Of a stretch of 64,000 nt of DNA, positions 27,798 through 37,056 are shown piece after piece. The stretch spans positions 248,001 to 312,000 of the forward strand of contig JAIELP010000004.1 of the NCBI GenBank assembly GCA_019752925.1. Direction: 5' to 3'. Position 1 is the first letter of the stretch. Every line of letters starts with the position of its first letter. The notes beneath the pieces were generated by a model that saw nothing but the letters and a program-made list of their open reading frames with translations, was not told the origin of the DNA and did not search any database. The stretch comes from a bacterium (GTDB taxonomy: Bacteria > Bdellovibrionota > Bdellovibrionia > Bdellovibrionales > Bdellovibrionaceae). Position numbers and translations under genes: made by a program.

Positions 27798-28768
27798 TGT
27801 CGGTTTCCATTAAACTTTTAAACGACAAAGATAATATTTCTGACCGACCATTTTTAGTAAAAGACAAAGTAAAAGGCATAGGTAAAAATGGCAGGGCTTT
27901 TTTGAGTTTGTTAGTGGGCGATAAAACCGGCCACATTGATGCCCGTGTTTGGGACCGTGTAGAGGAAATTTCAGAATTATTTGAAATAGGTGATATAGTT
28001 AATATCAAAGGCCAAGTTCAGGTTTACCTGAACCGCAAACAGATTATCGTGCATAAGCTTGAAAAGCCTGACCAATCTCTTTTTAATAAAGAAGATTATG
28101 TGATCGATAGCCCCAAAATAGATGTTCATGCGCTGTATTCTGAGTTGATTAGCATTACAAATGAAATTCAAGCTCCAGCTATCAAACAATTGATTCTTGA
28201 TAGCATTCAAGATGATGAAATTAAGCAGTTGATTCTGAAAGCTCCAGCGGCTAAGTCCATTCATCATGCTAAGGCTGGGGGGCTACTGGAACACGTCGTA
28301 TCTATCTGCAAGGTTATGAAAATGATTGCAGGCCATTATAATTATTTAAATTATGATCTTCTGGTGTTCGGTGCAATTTTTCACGATCTTGGTAAAGTGT
28401 GGGAGTTGGAAATCAATCGCGATCAAATCCAGTATTCACATAAAGGCCGTCTGTTGGGACACATGCAACTGGCTTGTGAGTTGATCGATAAAAAATCTCA
28501 GCGAATTCTAGGTTTTCCGGAAGATTTAAGAGAAATTCTGAAGCATATTGTTTTATCTCATCACGGGAAACTTGAGTACGGTTCGCCTGTAAGACCGTAT
28601 ATAATGGAAGCTTTTGTGGTGGCTTCAATTGATGAGTTCGATTCTAAAATGGATACAATGTTTAACTTTATTAAAACTGAACGCGAAACCGGTGATTCAT
28701 GGTCACGCTATAGCGAGCATTTTGACCGCTATTTCTTTTTGGAAAATTTAAAAGGACGTTGGACCTAA
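27797..28768 (+). CDS. yhaM: YhaM-family 3'-5' exoribonuclease (OB-fold plus HD domain)
   Basis: This matches the YhaM family of metal-dependent 3'-5' exonucleases acting on RNA and some DNA. An OB-fold occupies about residues 15-95, with [13 protein letters not shown] as the nucleic-acid-binding signature. The HD domain starts with [22 protein letters not shown] provides the HD dyad and LSHHG further ligands, and the [12 protein letters not shown] aspartate closes it. Length of 323 aa agrees with the family. Cytoplasmic. The stop overlaps the cysE start (TAATG). Confidence 0.88.
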   Translation: MSVSIKLLNDKDNISDRPFLVKDKVKGIGKNGRAFLSLLVGDKTGHIDARVWDRVEEISELFEIGDIVNIKGQVQVYLNRKQIIVHKLEKPDQSLFNKEDYVIDSPKIDVHALYSELISITNEIQAPAIKQLILDSIQDDEIKQLILKAPAAKSIHHAKAGGLLEHVVSICKVMKMIAGHYNYLNYDLLVFGAIFHDLGKVWELEINRDQIQYSHKGRLLGHMQLACELIDKKSQRILGFPEDLREILKHIVLSHHGKLEYGSPVRPYIMEAFVVASIDEFDSKMDTMFNFIKTERETGDSWSRYSEHFDRYFFLENLKGRWT

Positions 28769-29271
28769 TGATTGATTTTTTAAAAGCCTATAAAAACTAT
28801 GACCCCGCTGCTAAATCATATCTGGAAATTTTATTACTTTATCCCGGGCCGAGGGCGCTTTTGTTTCACAGGATAGCTCATTTTCTATATTGTATAAAAT
28901 TATATTTTATTGCGCGCTTGGTGGCTGATGTTTCTCGTACAATTACAGGCATTGAAATTCATCCGGGTGCAAAAATCGGTAAACGTTTGGTTATCGACCA
29001 CGGTGTGGGCTGTGTCATCGGTGAAACTTCAGTTATTGGAGATGATTGCATTATATTCCACGGTGTAACTTTAGGTGGAGTTAAATTTGATCCGGTAAAG
29101 CGCCATCCTACTGTAGGAAATAATGTTCTAATCGGTACCGGAGCCAAATTATTAGGACCGATTCTTATAGGTGATGGAGCGCGCATCGGTGCTAATGCCG
29201 TAGTTTTTAAAGAAGTTCCTCCGGGCGCAACGATTGTTGCTCCTAGCAGTATTGAAATATTAAAAAAATAG
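28768..29271 (+). CDS. cysE: Serine O-acetyltransferase, short form
   Basis: It acetylates serine with acetyl-CoA in the first step of cysteine synthesis. The start is ATG 28768, overlapping the upstream stop; a TTG at 28759 is also open but gives no better start. The left-handed beta-helix of hexapeptide repeats runs from about residue 60 to 155, with the hallmark [11 protein letters not shown] and HGVTLGG stretches and the KRHPTVG turn. The product is 167 aa, lacking most of the N-terminal helical domain of E. coli CysE (273 aa), as in the shorter EpsC/SrpH-type enzymes. It closes the long plus-strand gene run. Confidence 0.9.
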   Translation: MIDFLKAYKNYDPAAKSYLEILLLYPGPRALLFHRIAHFLYCIKLYFIARLVADVSRTITGIEIHPGAKIGKRLVIDHGVGCVIGETSVIGDDCIIFHGVTLGGVKFDPVKRHPTVGNNVLIGTGAKLLGPILIGDGARIGANAVVFKEVPPGATIVAPSSIEILKK

Positions 29272-29272
29272 A

Positions 29273-31720
29273 TTATTTTTTCTTTTCCGGAACGTACTCC
29301 AAAGGATTTTCCGGCCATGCGTGCTTAGGGTAACGGGCTTTCAGTTCCTTACGAACATCCACATAACTTGTCGTCCAAAACCTTTCTAATTGGCTCGTAA
29401 CTTGAGTCGGGCGGTAGTTGGGAGCAAGAAGCTCAACAGTCATGCGTAGGTTGCCATTTAAAACCGTAGGATTGCTTTTAACACCGAACATTTCTTGAAT
29501 GCGTGCTGATATCTTAGGGGCTTGTTCACTTTCATAGTCTACTTTAATCACTTTACCATTGGGTAATGTAAAACTACTTGGCAAAGCGGATAAGGATTTG
29601 CGGATATTATCCGGAGTGCTGAAAAGTAAAATATCAAATAAGTTCAGCTCAGTAAATTCCTGTATGGATTTCACTGAATCACGTACTGAATCCAGCACCA
29701 GCGACTTAAAATCTTCCAAATAAGTAAAATTTTCCGCGTCTAATCCGGCTTCGGAAGATTTCTTCTTTAGAAATTCGACTTTTGTAACATAATTTTTATA
29801 CTGTTCATGTTGATTTAAAAGATCATCAAAATGTTGTTCGAAAAATTGCAAAAATAAATTTGGATTTTCTTTTTCATTCACATATGTGCGGGCCGATTCA
29901 GAAATAGTAAAAAAACCAGCTACTTTTTTTTCAATTTTATAAATTCTATTTTTTTCCGGATCAAAGGCCACATCTGTTATAGTTTTTACGTTATTAGCAC
30001 TGTACTTTTCAAATTCTGCAGTCGTAAAACCTACAGCGAAATCACATTTAGTCAGTGCGCTGTTAACTTCACGGCCGGAAAATAGCAAATAGTAATCAAG
30101 ATCTGCACCAAGTAAGTAGGGACTGATTTCAACACCGCGGCCCAAGCTTGAAATCAGCTGAGTTTTTTCTTTTTTCTTGGCAATTTTGTAAGCGAAGTCC
30201 GCAAAAAATAAACTAATAAGAGTCTCTTTAAATGATGCAATTGGCTTTTCATTTACAGGAATTTTTAATCTCTGCAATTGGGATTCAATTTTACGACCCA
30301 AATCATTAAGAATTAGTTTTTGTAAATTAACAGGCTCTGTCTGTTTATCAAAGTTAGTGGTTTCCAGAAATGCTAAAAATGTACAAGCTTCAGTGAAAAA
30401 ACCTTTAGAGGAAAGATCTACAAATAATAAAGATCTTTCAATATCCAGCGGACAGCTTTGCACAAGCTTACCTTTAGCTGTAATTTTAAAATCTGCATCA
30501 ATAAGCTTCCATTGTTTCAACTGATTTAGTGCTTGTTTAAAAGTTTTTTTAGGACGAGTTAGCCAGCTGAACTGATCGGGCTGTTGAATACCGAGAGATA
30601 ACAAAGTGAGACTTTCCTCTAATAAATCACTCTCAAAAATTTCGGGAACTATTTGTTCGGGCATAGAACGTTCATCCAATTCATGCCATAATCGATAACA
30701 GATTCCGGGGCCTGTGCGAGCTGCGCGACCAGCACGCTGCTTGGCAGAAAATTGTGAAATACGTGAGAGCTCGAGCCTGTTAAAGCCGATTTTACTGTCA
30801 GTAACGGATTTTTTCATGAGCCCGGAATCAATAACACAATCAATAGACGGAATCGTAATGGAAGACTCTGCAATATTCGTAGATAAAATAATTCTGCGTC
30901 CTGCGGAGTGGCCGCTTACAATGCGTTTTTGCTCTTCCAGTTTAACCGATCCATGTAGAATATTAATTTCAAAGTTACTGAATTTTTGACTTATAGCTTT
31001 TTCAATAAAGCGAATTTCAGACAGTCCTGGTAAAAAAGCTAGTATATCTTTACTGGATTTATTTGCCGCTTGTTGAAGTGTATCTAAAAATAAATCGGCA
31101 AATACATAATCACACATCAAGCGCTGAGTTTTTTTAGCGTTTATAATTTCCAGAGGAAAAACCGGAGTAGTCACTTCAATGTGGACTGATTTCCCCAGAT
31201 GTTTTTCCAATTGCTCTACATTTAGAGTAGCTGACATCACCAACATTTTGATTTGTTGTTCTAAGATTTGTTTTTCCAAGCAAATACCTAAACACAGATC
31301 AATATTGCTAGATCTTTCGTGAAACTCGTCAAAAACAATTAGTTCAAGCTCAGCCCATAAGTCCAAATCTGCGAGTTTTTTTATGAACACTCCTTCGGTC
31401 ATAAAAATCAACTGAGTATTCGCTGAAGTTTTATTTTCAAATCTAACTTGATAGCCAACTTCTTGTCCCAGTACCCAGTTATTTTCTTCGCAGATACGCA
31501 TGGCTGAAGAAATAGCAGCAATACGTCGTGGAACCAGCACAATAATTTTTTTAGAAGATTTTGTATTGAGTAAATTCTGTAGAATGGCCGCGGGAACACG
31601 CGAGGTTTTGCCAGAGCCAGGAGGTGCGGTTAAAATAAGGTTATCATTTTCTAAGTAAGCTTTAACGATGCGATCTAAAAAAGAATCAATCGGTAAGGGA
31701 GTTAAATTATTTTTTAGCAT
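29273..31720 (-). CDS. hrpB: ATP-dependent helicase HrpB
   Basis: This is a DEAH-type (here DEFH) superfamily 2 helicase. Walker A APPGSGKT is at residues 32-39 and DEFH at 131-134. SAT (VMSATLN), ILSTNIAESSITI and the QRAGRAARTGPG arginine finger stretch follow. The C-terminal HrpB domain ends with PNYRPTQVTSQLERFW, then YPKHAWPENP, the family's signature end. Length of 815 aa is normal. The cellular role of HrpB is poorly defined. Its start overlaps the end of the methyltransferase gene by 14 bp. It converges with cysE with a single base between the stops. Confidence 0.94.
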   Translation of the reverse strand: MLKNNLTPLPIDSFLDRIVKAYLENDNLILTAPPGSGKTSRVPAAILQNLLNTKSSKKIIVLVPRRIAAISSAMRICEENNWVLGQEVGYQVRFENKTSANTQLIFMTEGVFIKKLADLDLWAELELIVFDEFHERSSNIDLCLGICLEKQILEQQIKMLVMSATLNVEQLEKHLGKSVHIEVTTPVFPLEIINAKKTQRLMCDYVFADLFLDTLQQAANKSSKDILAFLPGLSEIRFIEKAISQKFSNFEINILHGSVKLEEQKRIVSGHSAGRRIILSTNIAESSITIPSIDCVIDSGLMKKSVTDSKIGFNRLELSRISQFSAKQRAGRAARTGPGICYRLWHELDERSMPEQIVPEIFESDLLEESLTLLSLGIQQPDQFSWLTRPKKTFKQALNQLKQWKLIDADFKITAKGKLVQSCPLDIERSLLFVDLSSKGFFTEACTFLAFLETTNFDKQTEPVNLQKLILNDLGRKIESQLQRLKIPVNEKPIASFKETLISLFFADFAYKIAKKKEKTQLISSLGRGVEISPYLLGADLDYYLLFSGREVNSALTKCDFAVGFTTAEFEKYSANNVKTITDVAFDPEKNRIYKIEKKVAGFFTISESARTYVNEKENPNLFLQFFEQHFDDLLNQHEQYKNYVTKVEFLKKKSSEAGLDAENFTYLEDFKSLVLDSVRDSVKSIQEFTELNLFDILLFSTPDNIRKSLSALPSSFTLPNGKVIKVDYESEQAPKISARIQEMFGVKSNPTVLNGNLRMTVELLAPNYRPTQVTSQLERFWTTSYVDVRKELKARYPKHAWPENPLEYVPEKKK

Positions 31721-32366
31721 AGATCAAAATCATAAACTCAGCTTTATCAAATTTAAGCTGTTTCTGAATCTGCGAAGGCTTACCTTCTAAAACGGTTTCA
31801 TCTTCCTGAGATAAATTTAAAGTGAGCAACATTTTACGGTCATCCAGATGGAGAACACACTCTTCCACCATTTTTTTTAAGCGGTAAGGCGTATCCATTA
31901 AAACAAAAGGCTCTTTGGTTTTTTTAAGCTGTTGCCATTCTTTTTCACGCGCTACGTTTTCGGCTGGAATAAAACCGCGGAAGTGAAATTGGTGAATTCG
32001 CTCAGAGCTCAAAGAAATTAAACCCATTAAGCTAGATGCGCCAAGCGAAGACTGTATTTTAATATTTTCTTTTCGGCAGGCCTCCACTAATTGAAAGCCC
32101 GGATCACAAAAGCTGGGAGTTCCGCAATCTGAAACTAGCACCACATTTTGCGTGCGACACATTTCAAGCATGGCTGAAATATCTTCGACTGTAGAGTGTT
32201 CATCAAGAACTTCATATTTTTTAGCTTTAATTTCAAAGCCTTTTAATAATTTAGAAGTTTCTTTGGTTGATTCACAGACAACAACATCTGCATTTTTTAA
32301 TAGCTCAAGTGAGCGTAAAGTAATTTCGTCTGTTCTTCCGATAGGAGTGGCAATCAAAGTTAGCAT
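31707..32366 (-). CDS. RsmI-like SAM-dependent methyltransferase, short
   Basis: This tetrapyrrole-methylase-fold protein resembles RsmI, which methylates the 2'-O of C1402 in 16S rRNA. LIATPIGRTDEITLRSLELL at residues 4-23 is the RsmI N-terminus, and VSDCGTPSFCDPG near residue 80 is the SAM-site signature with A to C and S to C changes. The protein is 219 aa against about 280 for E. coli RsmI and lacks the usual C-terminal extension. It may be RsmI itself or a paralogue; a search for a second copy would decide. GGGAGAG precedes the ATG. It lies between the HAD gene (2 bp) and hrpB (14 bp overlap), forming an operon. Confidence 0.75.
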   Translation of the reverse strand: MLTLIATPIGRTDEITLRSLELLKNADVVVCESTKETSKLLKGFEIKAKKYEVLDEHSTVEDISAMLEMCRTQNVVLVSDCGTPSFCDPGFQLVEACRKENIKIQSSLGASSLMGLISLSSERIHQFHFRGFIPAENVAREKEWQQLKKTKEPFVLMDTPYRLKKMVEECVLHLDDRKMLLTLNLSQEDETVLEGKPSQIQKQLKFDKAEFMILIYAKK

Positions 32367-32368
32367 GA

Positions 32369-33079
32369 TTACTCTCTCCCAAAGTGTTTAATTTTGTAAA
32401 GCGGGGCTGTTACTTCCTGCTTGCGCGCATGGGTGGTATCTAAAAAAATAATTTCCACTTCAGGGCAAGATTCAATAATAGCGTTCACATTTACCGGTTC
32501 GTTTTCAAAGAAAAATATTTTTTTATATTCTGAATGGTTAAGCTTTTTAAACCATTCGTGTTTAAAAAGCTCATCTTCTTGTTCTTTGTTGGGCTTTAAA
32601 TAAAGATTTTCTTCGGCAAATGGAAAACCCCACTTTTTTAAAACTTCTACAGTTCCTTTGCGCATACGTGTGTGATCGCGGCCGGTTAAATATTTAATTT
32701 CGCAGCCGACATCGGCTAAATCCTGAACAAAACTGATGGCTCCTAAATAGGGAACATCATAGTGCAGATATTCACTGGTAAAAAATCTTTCGCTCCAGAA
32801 GTCGCGTAGTGATTTTAATAATTCCAGATCATTTTCGATAGTAAATCCGGCGCGTAAAACAGCTTCTTTAATGCCCCAGTCTTCATGTTTAACTTCAACA
32901 CCTTTTAAGCGATCTACTTTGTGTAATTCGGCAAACTCTGAGAGTATTTTTTGAGTGCGTGTGCTGACATTAAAAAGTGTGGAATCTAAGTCAAAAACAG
33001 CCAATGTGCGCATATTTTGAGCAGCATATTCGCTAGAGGTTTTGAGGATTTGGTTAAGATTTGTAGGAATTGCACTCAT
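32369..33079 (-). CDS. HAD-superfamily hydrolase
   Basis: A probable phosphatase of the HAD superfamily. Motif I is FDLDSTLF near residue 30, motif II the Thr of YLTGRDH, and a motif III/IV-like stretch is FFENEPVN with FLDTTH. ATG 33079 is chosen over the TTG at 33085, since neither has a clear ribosome site and the ATG is the common codon. The start region is divergent from phnD. It heads the HAD-RsmI-HrpB operon. The substrate is unknown, and there is no signal peptide, so it is cytoplasmic. Confidence 0.78.
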   Translation of the reverse strand: MSAIPTNLNQILKTSSEYAAQNMRTLAVFDLDSTLFNVSTRTQKILSEFAELHKVDRLKGVEVKHEDWGIKEAVLRAGFTIENDLELLKSLRDFWSERFFTSEYLHYDVPYLGAISFVQDLADVGCEIKYLTGRDHTRMRKGTVEVLKKWGFPFAEENLYLKPNKEQEDELFKHEWFKKLNHSEYKKIFFFENEPVNVNAIIESCPEVEIIFLDTTHARKQEVTAPLYKIKHFGRE

Positions 33080-33203
33080 TTTCAACCGAGTATGTCTCTA
33101 ACAGGTAAAAAAGAAAAGTCTTTTCTATAAAGAAGTTGGATTCCGTGCTCTATTTTGCTACGTTCTGACGAAAATTTTGTACTTTAAACAATAAGGGAGA
33201 AAT

Positions 33204-34145
33204 ATGAAAAATATTCTTATGAATTCACTTGTGTTAACATTAGTAACAGCAGCAATGCTCACAACCGCATGTACTAAAAAAACTGCTGAATTAGGCTCTG
33301 TCGACAACCCGATTAAGTTGCACTTTGTTCCTTCTGTTGATGCAAAAGTTATCGAAGATAACTCTAAAGCTTTCAAAGACTATTTAGAAAAAAATACTCC
33401 GTACAAATATGAAGTTACAATTCCGCAATCATTCATCGCGGTTGTTGAGGCTTTCGGTACAAAAAGAGCTGACGTAGCAGCTTTAAATACTTTCGGTTAT
33501 GTTTTAGCTCACGATAAATACGGTGCTGAAGCCAAATTAACTGTATTACGTCACGGTTCAGATACATACCAATCTCAATTTATCGTTAAAGCAGGTAGCT
33601 CGATCAAAAAAATCGAAGACCTAGTTGGTAAAAAAATCGCTTATGTTGAACCTGCTTCGACAAGCGGTTACTTACTTCCTGTTAAAACTTTAAAAGAAAA
33701 AGGTATCGAACCTAAAGAAACAGTTTTTGCCGGCAAACACGACAACGTTGTATCTATGGTTTACCAAGGTCAGGTTGATGCAGGAGCTACTTTCTACTCT
33801 CCGCCATCTAAAGATGACAAAGGCGTTGAAGTAATGGAAGATGCCCGTCGTTTAGTATTAACACAGTATCCGGATGTAGCTTCAAAAGTTGTAATTTTAA
33901 GTTTATCTGAGTCTATCAAAAACGATCCAGTTGTGTTCCGTAAAGATATGCCTGAAGAAATGAAAACTAAAATTGTTGATGCCATGTTAGCTTTCGTTTC
34001 AACTAAAGAAGGTCAAGATGCTTTCAAAGCTATCTACGGCGTTACTGAAGTTAAAAAATCGACTGATGCTGATTACGAGCCAGCTCGTGCCATGTTAAAA
34101 GCAGCAGGCGCAAGCGCTGAAGACTTATTAAACAAGAAAAAATAG
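33204..34145 (+). CDS. phnD: Phosphonate/phosphate-type ABC transporter substrate-binding lipoprotein
   Basis: This periplasmic binding protein of the PhnD family captures phosphonates or related oxyanions. The lipoprotein signal ends TTAC (cysteine about residue 23), as expected for a membrane-tethered form. PhnD-family stretches include FGTKRADVAALNTFGYVLA, YQSQFIVKAGS, GKKIAYVEPASTSGYLLP and QVDAGATFYS. AAGGGAGAA is the ribosome site. It is followed by ATPase and permease genes, a complete importer. No C-P lyase or other phosphonate-degrading genes are near, and I see no Pho-box-like CTGTCAT repeat upstream. Confidence 0.9.
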   Translation: MKNILMNSLVLTLVTAAMLTTACTKKTAELGSVDNPIKLHFVPSVDAKVIEDNSKAFKDYLEKNTPYKYEVTIPQSFIAVVEAFGTKRADVAALNTFGYVLAHDKYGAEAKLTVLRHGSDTYQSQFIVKAGSSIKKIEDLVGKKIAYVEPASTSGYLLPVKTLKEKGIEPKETVFAGKHDNVVSMVYQGQVDAGATFYSPPSKDDKGVEVMEDARRLVLTQYPDVASKVVILSLSESIKNDPVVFRKDMPEEMKTKIVDAMLAFVSTKEGQDAFKAIYGVTEVKKSTDADYEPARAMLKAAGASAEDLLNKKK

Positions 34146-34180
34146 TTTTTGTTATTTAGCTTAAGCATTGAGGGGGATTT

Positions 34181-34954
34181 ATGTCTGAGCCGATTTTAAA
34201 GGTTAAAAACTTACAAAAAACTTATCCTAACGGAGTGCAAGCTCTTAAGGGTATCAGTTTTGATGTTAAAAAGGGTGAGTTCTTAGTGATCATCGGCCTG
34301 AGCGGCTCAGGTAAATCCACTCTGTTAAGATGTTTAAACCGTCTTCATGACCCAACAGGTGGTGAGGCGCGTTTCCACGAAAAAGATATCGTACAGCTGA
34401 CAACGGCTGCAGAAATCCGTAGCCTTCGCAGTAAAATCGGTATGATCTTTCAACACTTCAATTTAATTCCACGTCATACAGTTTTAAATAACGTTTTAAT
34501 GGGTAAGCTTTCAACGACTCCAACTTGGAAAAGTATTTTCGGATTATTTTCTGACACGGATAAAGCGGAAGCTATGAAATATTTAAAATTAGTGGGTATT
34601 GCCGATAAAGCTCATATCCGTGCCGACCAACTTTCAGGCGGTCAGCAGCAACGTGTAGCTATCGCGCGTGCTTTAACTCAAAACCCAGAAGTTCTTTTGG
34701 CTGACGAGCCGGTGGCTTCATTAGATCCGGCTACTTGTCATACAGTTATGGATTACCTTAAAAAAGTAAACCAAGAGCTGGGCATTACTATTATCTGTAA
34801 TCTTCACTTTTTATCATTAGTTAGATTGTATGCTACACGAGTGATCGCGCTTAAAGGCGGCGAGCTGGTGTATGAAGGCGATCCAAAAAACATCGACCAA
34901 GCCTGGTTTGAAAAAATCTACGGCGAAGGCGCTAAAGAAGTACACATCAACTAA
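34181..34954 (+). CDS. phnC: Phosphonate ABC transporter ATP-binding protein
   Basis: This is the ATPase of the importer. Walker A GLSGSGKST, Q-loop IGMIFQHFNLI, signature LSGGQQQR and Walker B VLLADEPVASLDP are in order. The switch His appears in ICNLHFL, a PhnC-type feature. RSKIGMIFQHFNLIPRHTVL and the inserted FGLFSDTDKAEAM match PhnC rather than other ATPases. Length of 257 aa is normal. The gap after phnD is 35 bp; phnE follows closely. Confidence 0.92.
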   Translation: MSEPILKVKNLQKTYPNGVQALKGISFDVKKGEFLVIIGLSGSGKSTLLRCLNRLHDPTGGEARFHEKDIVQLTTAAEIRSLRSKIGMIFQHFNLIPRHTVLNNVLMGKLSTTPTWKSIFGLFSDTDKAEAMKYLKLVGIADKAHIRADQLSGGQQQRVAIARALTQNPEVLLADEPVASLDPATCHTVMDYLKKVNQELGITIICNLHFLSLVRLYATRVIALKGGELVYEGDPKNIDQAWFEKIYGEGAKEVHIN

Positions 34955-34968
34955 TCGGAGAAATGATA

Positions 34969-36003
34969 ATGAAAACTAAATCACATGTTTTTAGACGTTC
35001 GCTTTTAGATGGTGTGAGTTTCGCACTGTTTGTATCAGTTATTCTTTCTATTATTTACAGCCCGACAGACGAAGATTTACTGAACCTTTCTATGGTTTCT
35101 ACAATTTTCTTAGGTTCAATGTTAGTAGGCGCATTCATCAGTCATTTTTTAAACCAAGCTGGTTATAAAACATTCGGTGAAAATCTTTTTGAACCGGCCT
35201 ATGTAAAAGCCCGTGCTGAAGCTAAGCCTTGGTACCAAACTTTCTGGGGTTGGCATTTATTCTTATTTATCCTAGTTTTATTCATAGTGGGTTTATTTAA
35301 AACTAAATTCTCTATGTATGAGTTATTAGATGAAGACGGATTTGAAGGCGCTAAACGCTTATTCAAGGGTATCTTCTCTCCTAACTGGCAGGTTCTACCA
35401 GCTGCAGTTCTGAATATAGTTGAAACTATTTTCATGGCCTTTGTTGCAACATTCTTAGCTATTCCTTTTGCTTTCGTATTAAGTTTTATGGCGGCAAAAA
35501 ATATCATGAAGCATCCGGCAGCTTACGCCTTATATATGTTTATCCGTACATTCCTGAATGTAACTCGCTCTATTGAAGCACTTGTTTGGGCGATCATCTT
35601 TTCGGTGTGGGTTGGTATCGGTCCATTTGCCGGTATGTTAGCCTTAATGATTCACTCTATTGCATCATTAACTAAACAATACTCTGAAATGGTTGAAACA
35701 GTTTATGAAGGTCCTATCGAGGGCGTTCAGTCCTGCGGTGCGAGCAAACTGCAAACAATCTGGTTTGCGATTGTGCCACAAGTAGTACTTCCTTACATTT
35801 CATTCACAGTTTACCGCTGGGATATCAACGTACGTATGGCCACAATCATCGGTTTAGTTGGTGGTGGTGGTATCGGTACGATGTTAATTAAGTATCAAGG
35901 TCAAGCTATGTGGCCGGAAGTTGGTACAATTATCGTAGTTATCGCTGCAGTAGTTTGGATTATGGATCAGGCCTCAGCTTATATCCGTGAAGCATTAAAA
36001 TAA
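34969..36003 (+). CDS. phnE: Phosphonate ABC transporter permease
   Basis: This is the membrane component of the importer. Two ATGs are possible: GGAG at 34957-34960 is only 2 bases from ATG 34963 but 8 bases from ATG 34969, so I use the second. There are two hydrophobic N-terminal segments, then after about residue 120 the permease domain of about five segments. The coupling stretch EGVQSCGASKLQTIWFAIVP matches the EAA loop. Length is 344 aa, longer than E. coli PhnE (about 260) because of the N-terminal pair. The stop overlaps the next start. Confidence 0.9.
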   Translation: MKTKSHVFRRSLLDGVSFALFVSVILSIIYSPTDEDLLNLSMVSTIFLGSMLVGAFISHFLNQAGYKTFGENLFEPAYVKARAEAKPWYQTFWGWHLFLFILVLFIVGLFKTKFSMYELLDEDGFEGAKRLFKGIFSPNWQVLPAAVLNIVETIFMAFVATFLAIPFAFVLSFMAAKNIMKHPAAYALYMFIRTFLNVTRSIEALVWAIIFSVWVGIGPFAGMLALMIHSIASLTKQYSEMVETVYEGPIEGVQSCGASKLQTIWFAIVPQVVLPYISFTVYRWDINVRMATIIGLVGGGGIGTMLIKYQGQAMWPEVGTIIVVIAAVVWIMDQASAYIREALK

Positions 36004-36401
36004 TGATTTATAAATACGAGCTTCTGATCAAAGAAAGCCATTTAGATTCTTATGGCCACGTTAACAATGCCACTTACCTGGCGCTCTATGAAGAAGCCCG
36101 TTGGGAACTTATTACTTCGCGTGGCTATGGCTATCATGTCGTTCATCAAACGGGTTTGGGCCCGGTTATTTTAGATGTTAGTGTTAAGTTCTTAAAAGAA
36201 TTAAAATTACGCGAAACTATCACTATCACATTAGAAATGCTGTCATACGAAGGTAAAATCTTTAAGATGAAGCAACAAATGCTGAAAGCTAATGGTGATG
36301 TGGCGAGCGAAGCTGTATTTACCGGAGCTTTCTTCGATTTAAAAAACCGTAAATTGATTGCACCTAACGATCAATGGCTATCAGCCATTGGAATGAAGTA
36401 A
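36003..36401 (+). CDS. Acyl-CoA thioesterase, 4-hydroxybenzoyl-CoA thioesterase-like
   Basis: This hotdog-fold thioesterase probably hydrolyses acyl-CoA. The N-terminal ESHLDSYGHVNNATYLALYEE carries the family's catalytic Asp (in HLDSYGHVNN) and helix. A long central helix and beta-strands follow (VILDVSVKFLKELKLRE). Length of 132 aa is normal for the YbgC/FcbC type. Its start overlaps phnE (TAATG), so it is translated from the phn transcript, though no chemistry ties it to phosphonates. Confidence 0.85.
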   Translation: MIYKYELLIKESHLDSYGHVNNATYLALYEEARWELITSRGYGYHVVHQTGLGPVILDVSVKFLKELKLRETITITLEMLSYEGKIFKMKQQMLKANGDVASEAVFTGAFFDLKNRKLIAPNDQWLSAIGMK

Positions 36402-36483
36402 TCAGCACTAGACTTTGATCAGTTTAATTCGCCAAATCGAACCTATTGCCTTTAGAATCTCTAATGTACCATATTGAGACTAA

Positions 36484-36515
36484 AAATTTTGAAATTTCAA
36501 AATTTATGATATATT
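36484..36515 (+). promoter_or_regulatory. Palindrome and extended -10 promoter of the nucleotidyltransferase/HTH pair
   Basis: A 22-bp perfect palindrome (36484-36505, arms beginning AAATTTTGAAA) overlaps TTGAAA (36489-36494), a -35 candidate. TGATATATT (36507-36515) is an extended -10 element, 15 bp beyond. Transcription would start near 36522, at the ATG 36523, so the message may be leaderless; no ribosome site is visible. The layout suggests autoregulation. Confidence 0.5.
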
Positions 36516-36522
36516 GAAAATA

Positions 36523-37056
36523 ATGAAGAAGAACCTAGAACCTATTGATATTAAAAAAGCTCTAAAGGCACTTAATAAAGAACTCAAAGCAAAGAATGTG
36601 AGTGATGTTATTTATACGTTGGGCGGCGCTGCTTTATATTTAATGGGCTATGATGAGAGAGCTACTACCGATGTGGATGACCTTCGAGATGTAATGGATG
36701 GTAGTATTTACGAATGCTCTGTGCGTGTAGCAAAAAAACTAGGAATCAGTGAGTTTTGGTTAAATACGGGCGTAGCGCCTATTCAAAAATTTTTTGATGA
36801 AGGCTGGAAAAAGAAGTGTAACTTAGTATTTTCGGATACGAACCTAAAAGTTTACGCCGTTGACAGGCAGACACTTATCAATACAAAACTAGCTGCGGTT
36901 TGCCAGCGCCCTCAAGGCGGTGATGAAAATGATTTAGTTTGGCTCAAAGCAAATAAAAAAGAATTTAAGTTAGCCAAGAAATATGTGAAGAAAAATTATT
37001 CTAATATTCCTGTTGTGGTTATTGATGCTTTCATAGCTGCGGTGCTAAATGGATAA
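36523..37056 (+). CDS. Nucleotidyltransferase-fold protein (DUF6036/AbiEii-like), candidate toxin
   Basis: The protein has the minimal nucleotidyltransferase signature: GGAALYLMG at residues 34-42, then R46-A-T-T and D50-V-D52, matching G-G-x-A-L ... R-x-T-x-D-x-D of the AbiEii/DUF6036 group. K and R residues follow in TLINTKLAAVCQR (a helix typical of these folds). The enzyme would transfer a nucleotide to an RNA, protein or small molecule; the substrate is unknown. The start is ATG 36523; a TTG at 36514 lies inside the -10 region. It overlaps the downstream HTH gene by 8 bp. AbiEii and MenT-type toxins show this kind of fold, so a toxin role is inferred, and a housekeeping role cannot be excluded. 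Confidence 0.75.
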   Translation: MKKNLEPIDIKKALKALNKELKAKNVSDVIYTLGGAALYLMGYDERATTDVDDLRDVMDGSIYECSVRVAKKLGISEFWLNTGVAPIQKFFDEGWKKKCNLVFSDTNLKVYAVDRQTLINTKLAAVCQRPQGGDENDLVWLKANKKEFKLAKKYVKKNYSNIPVVVIDAFIAAVLNG

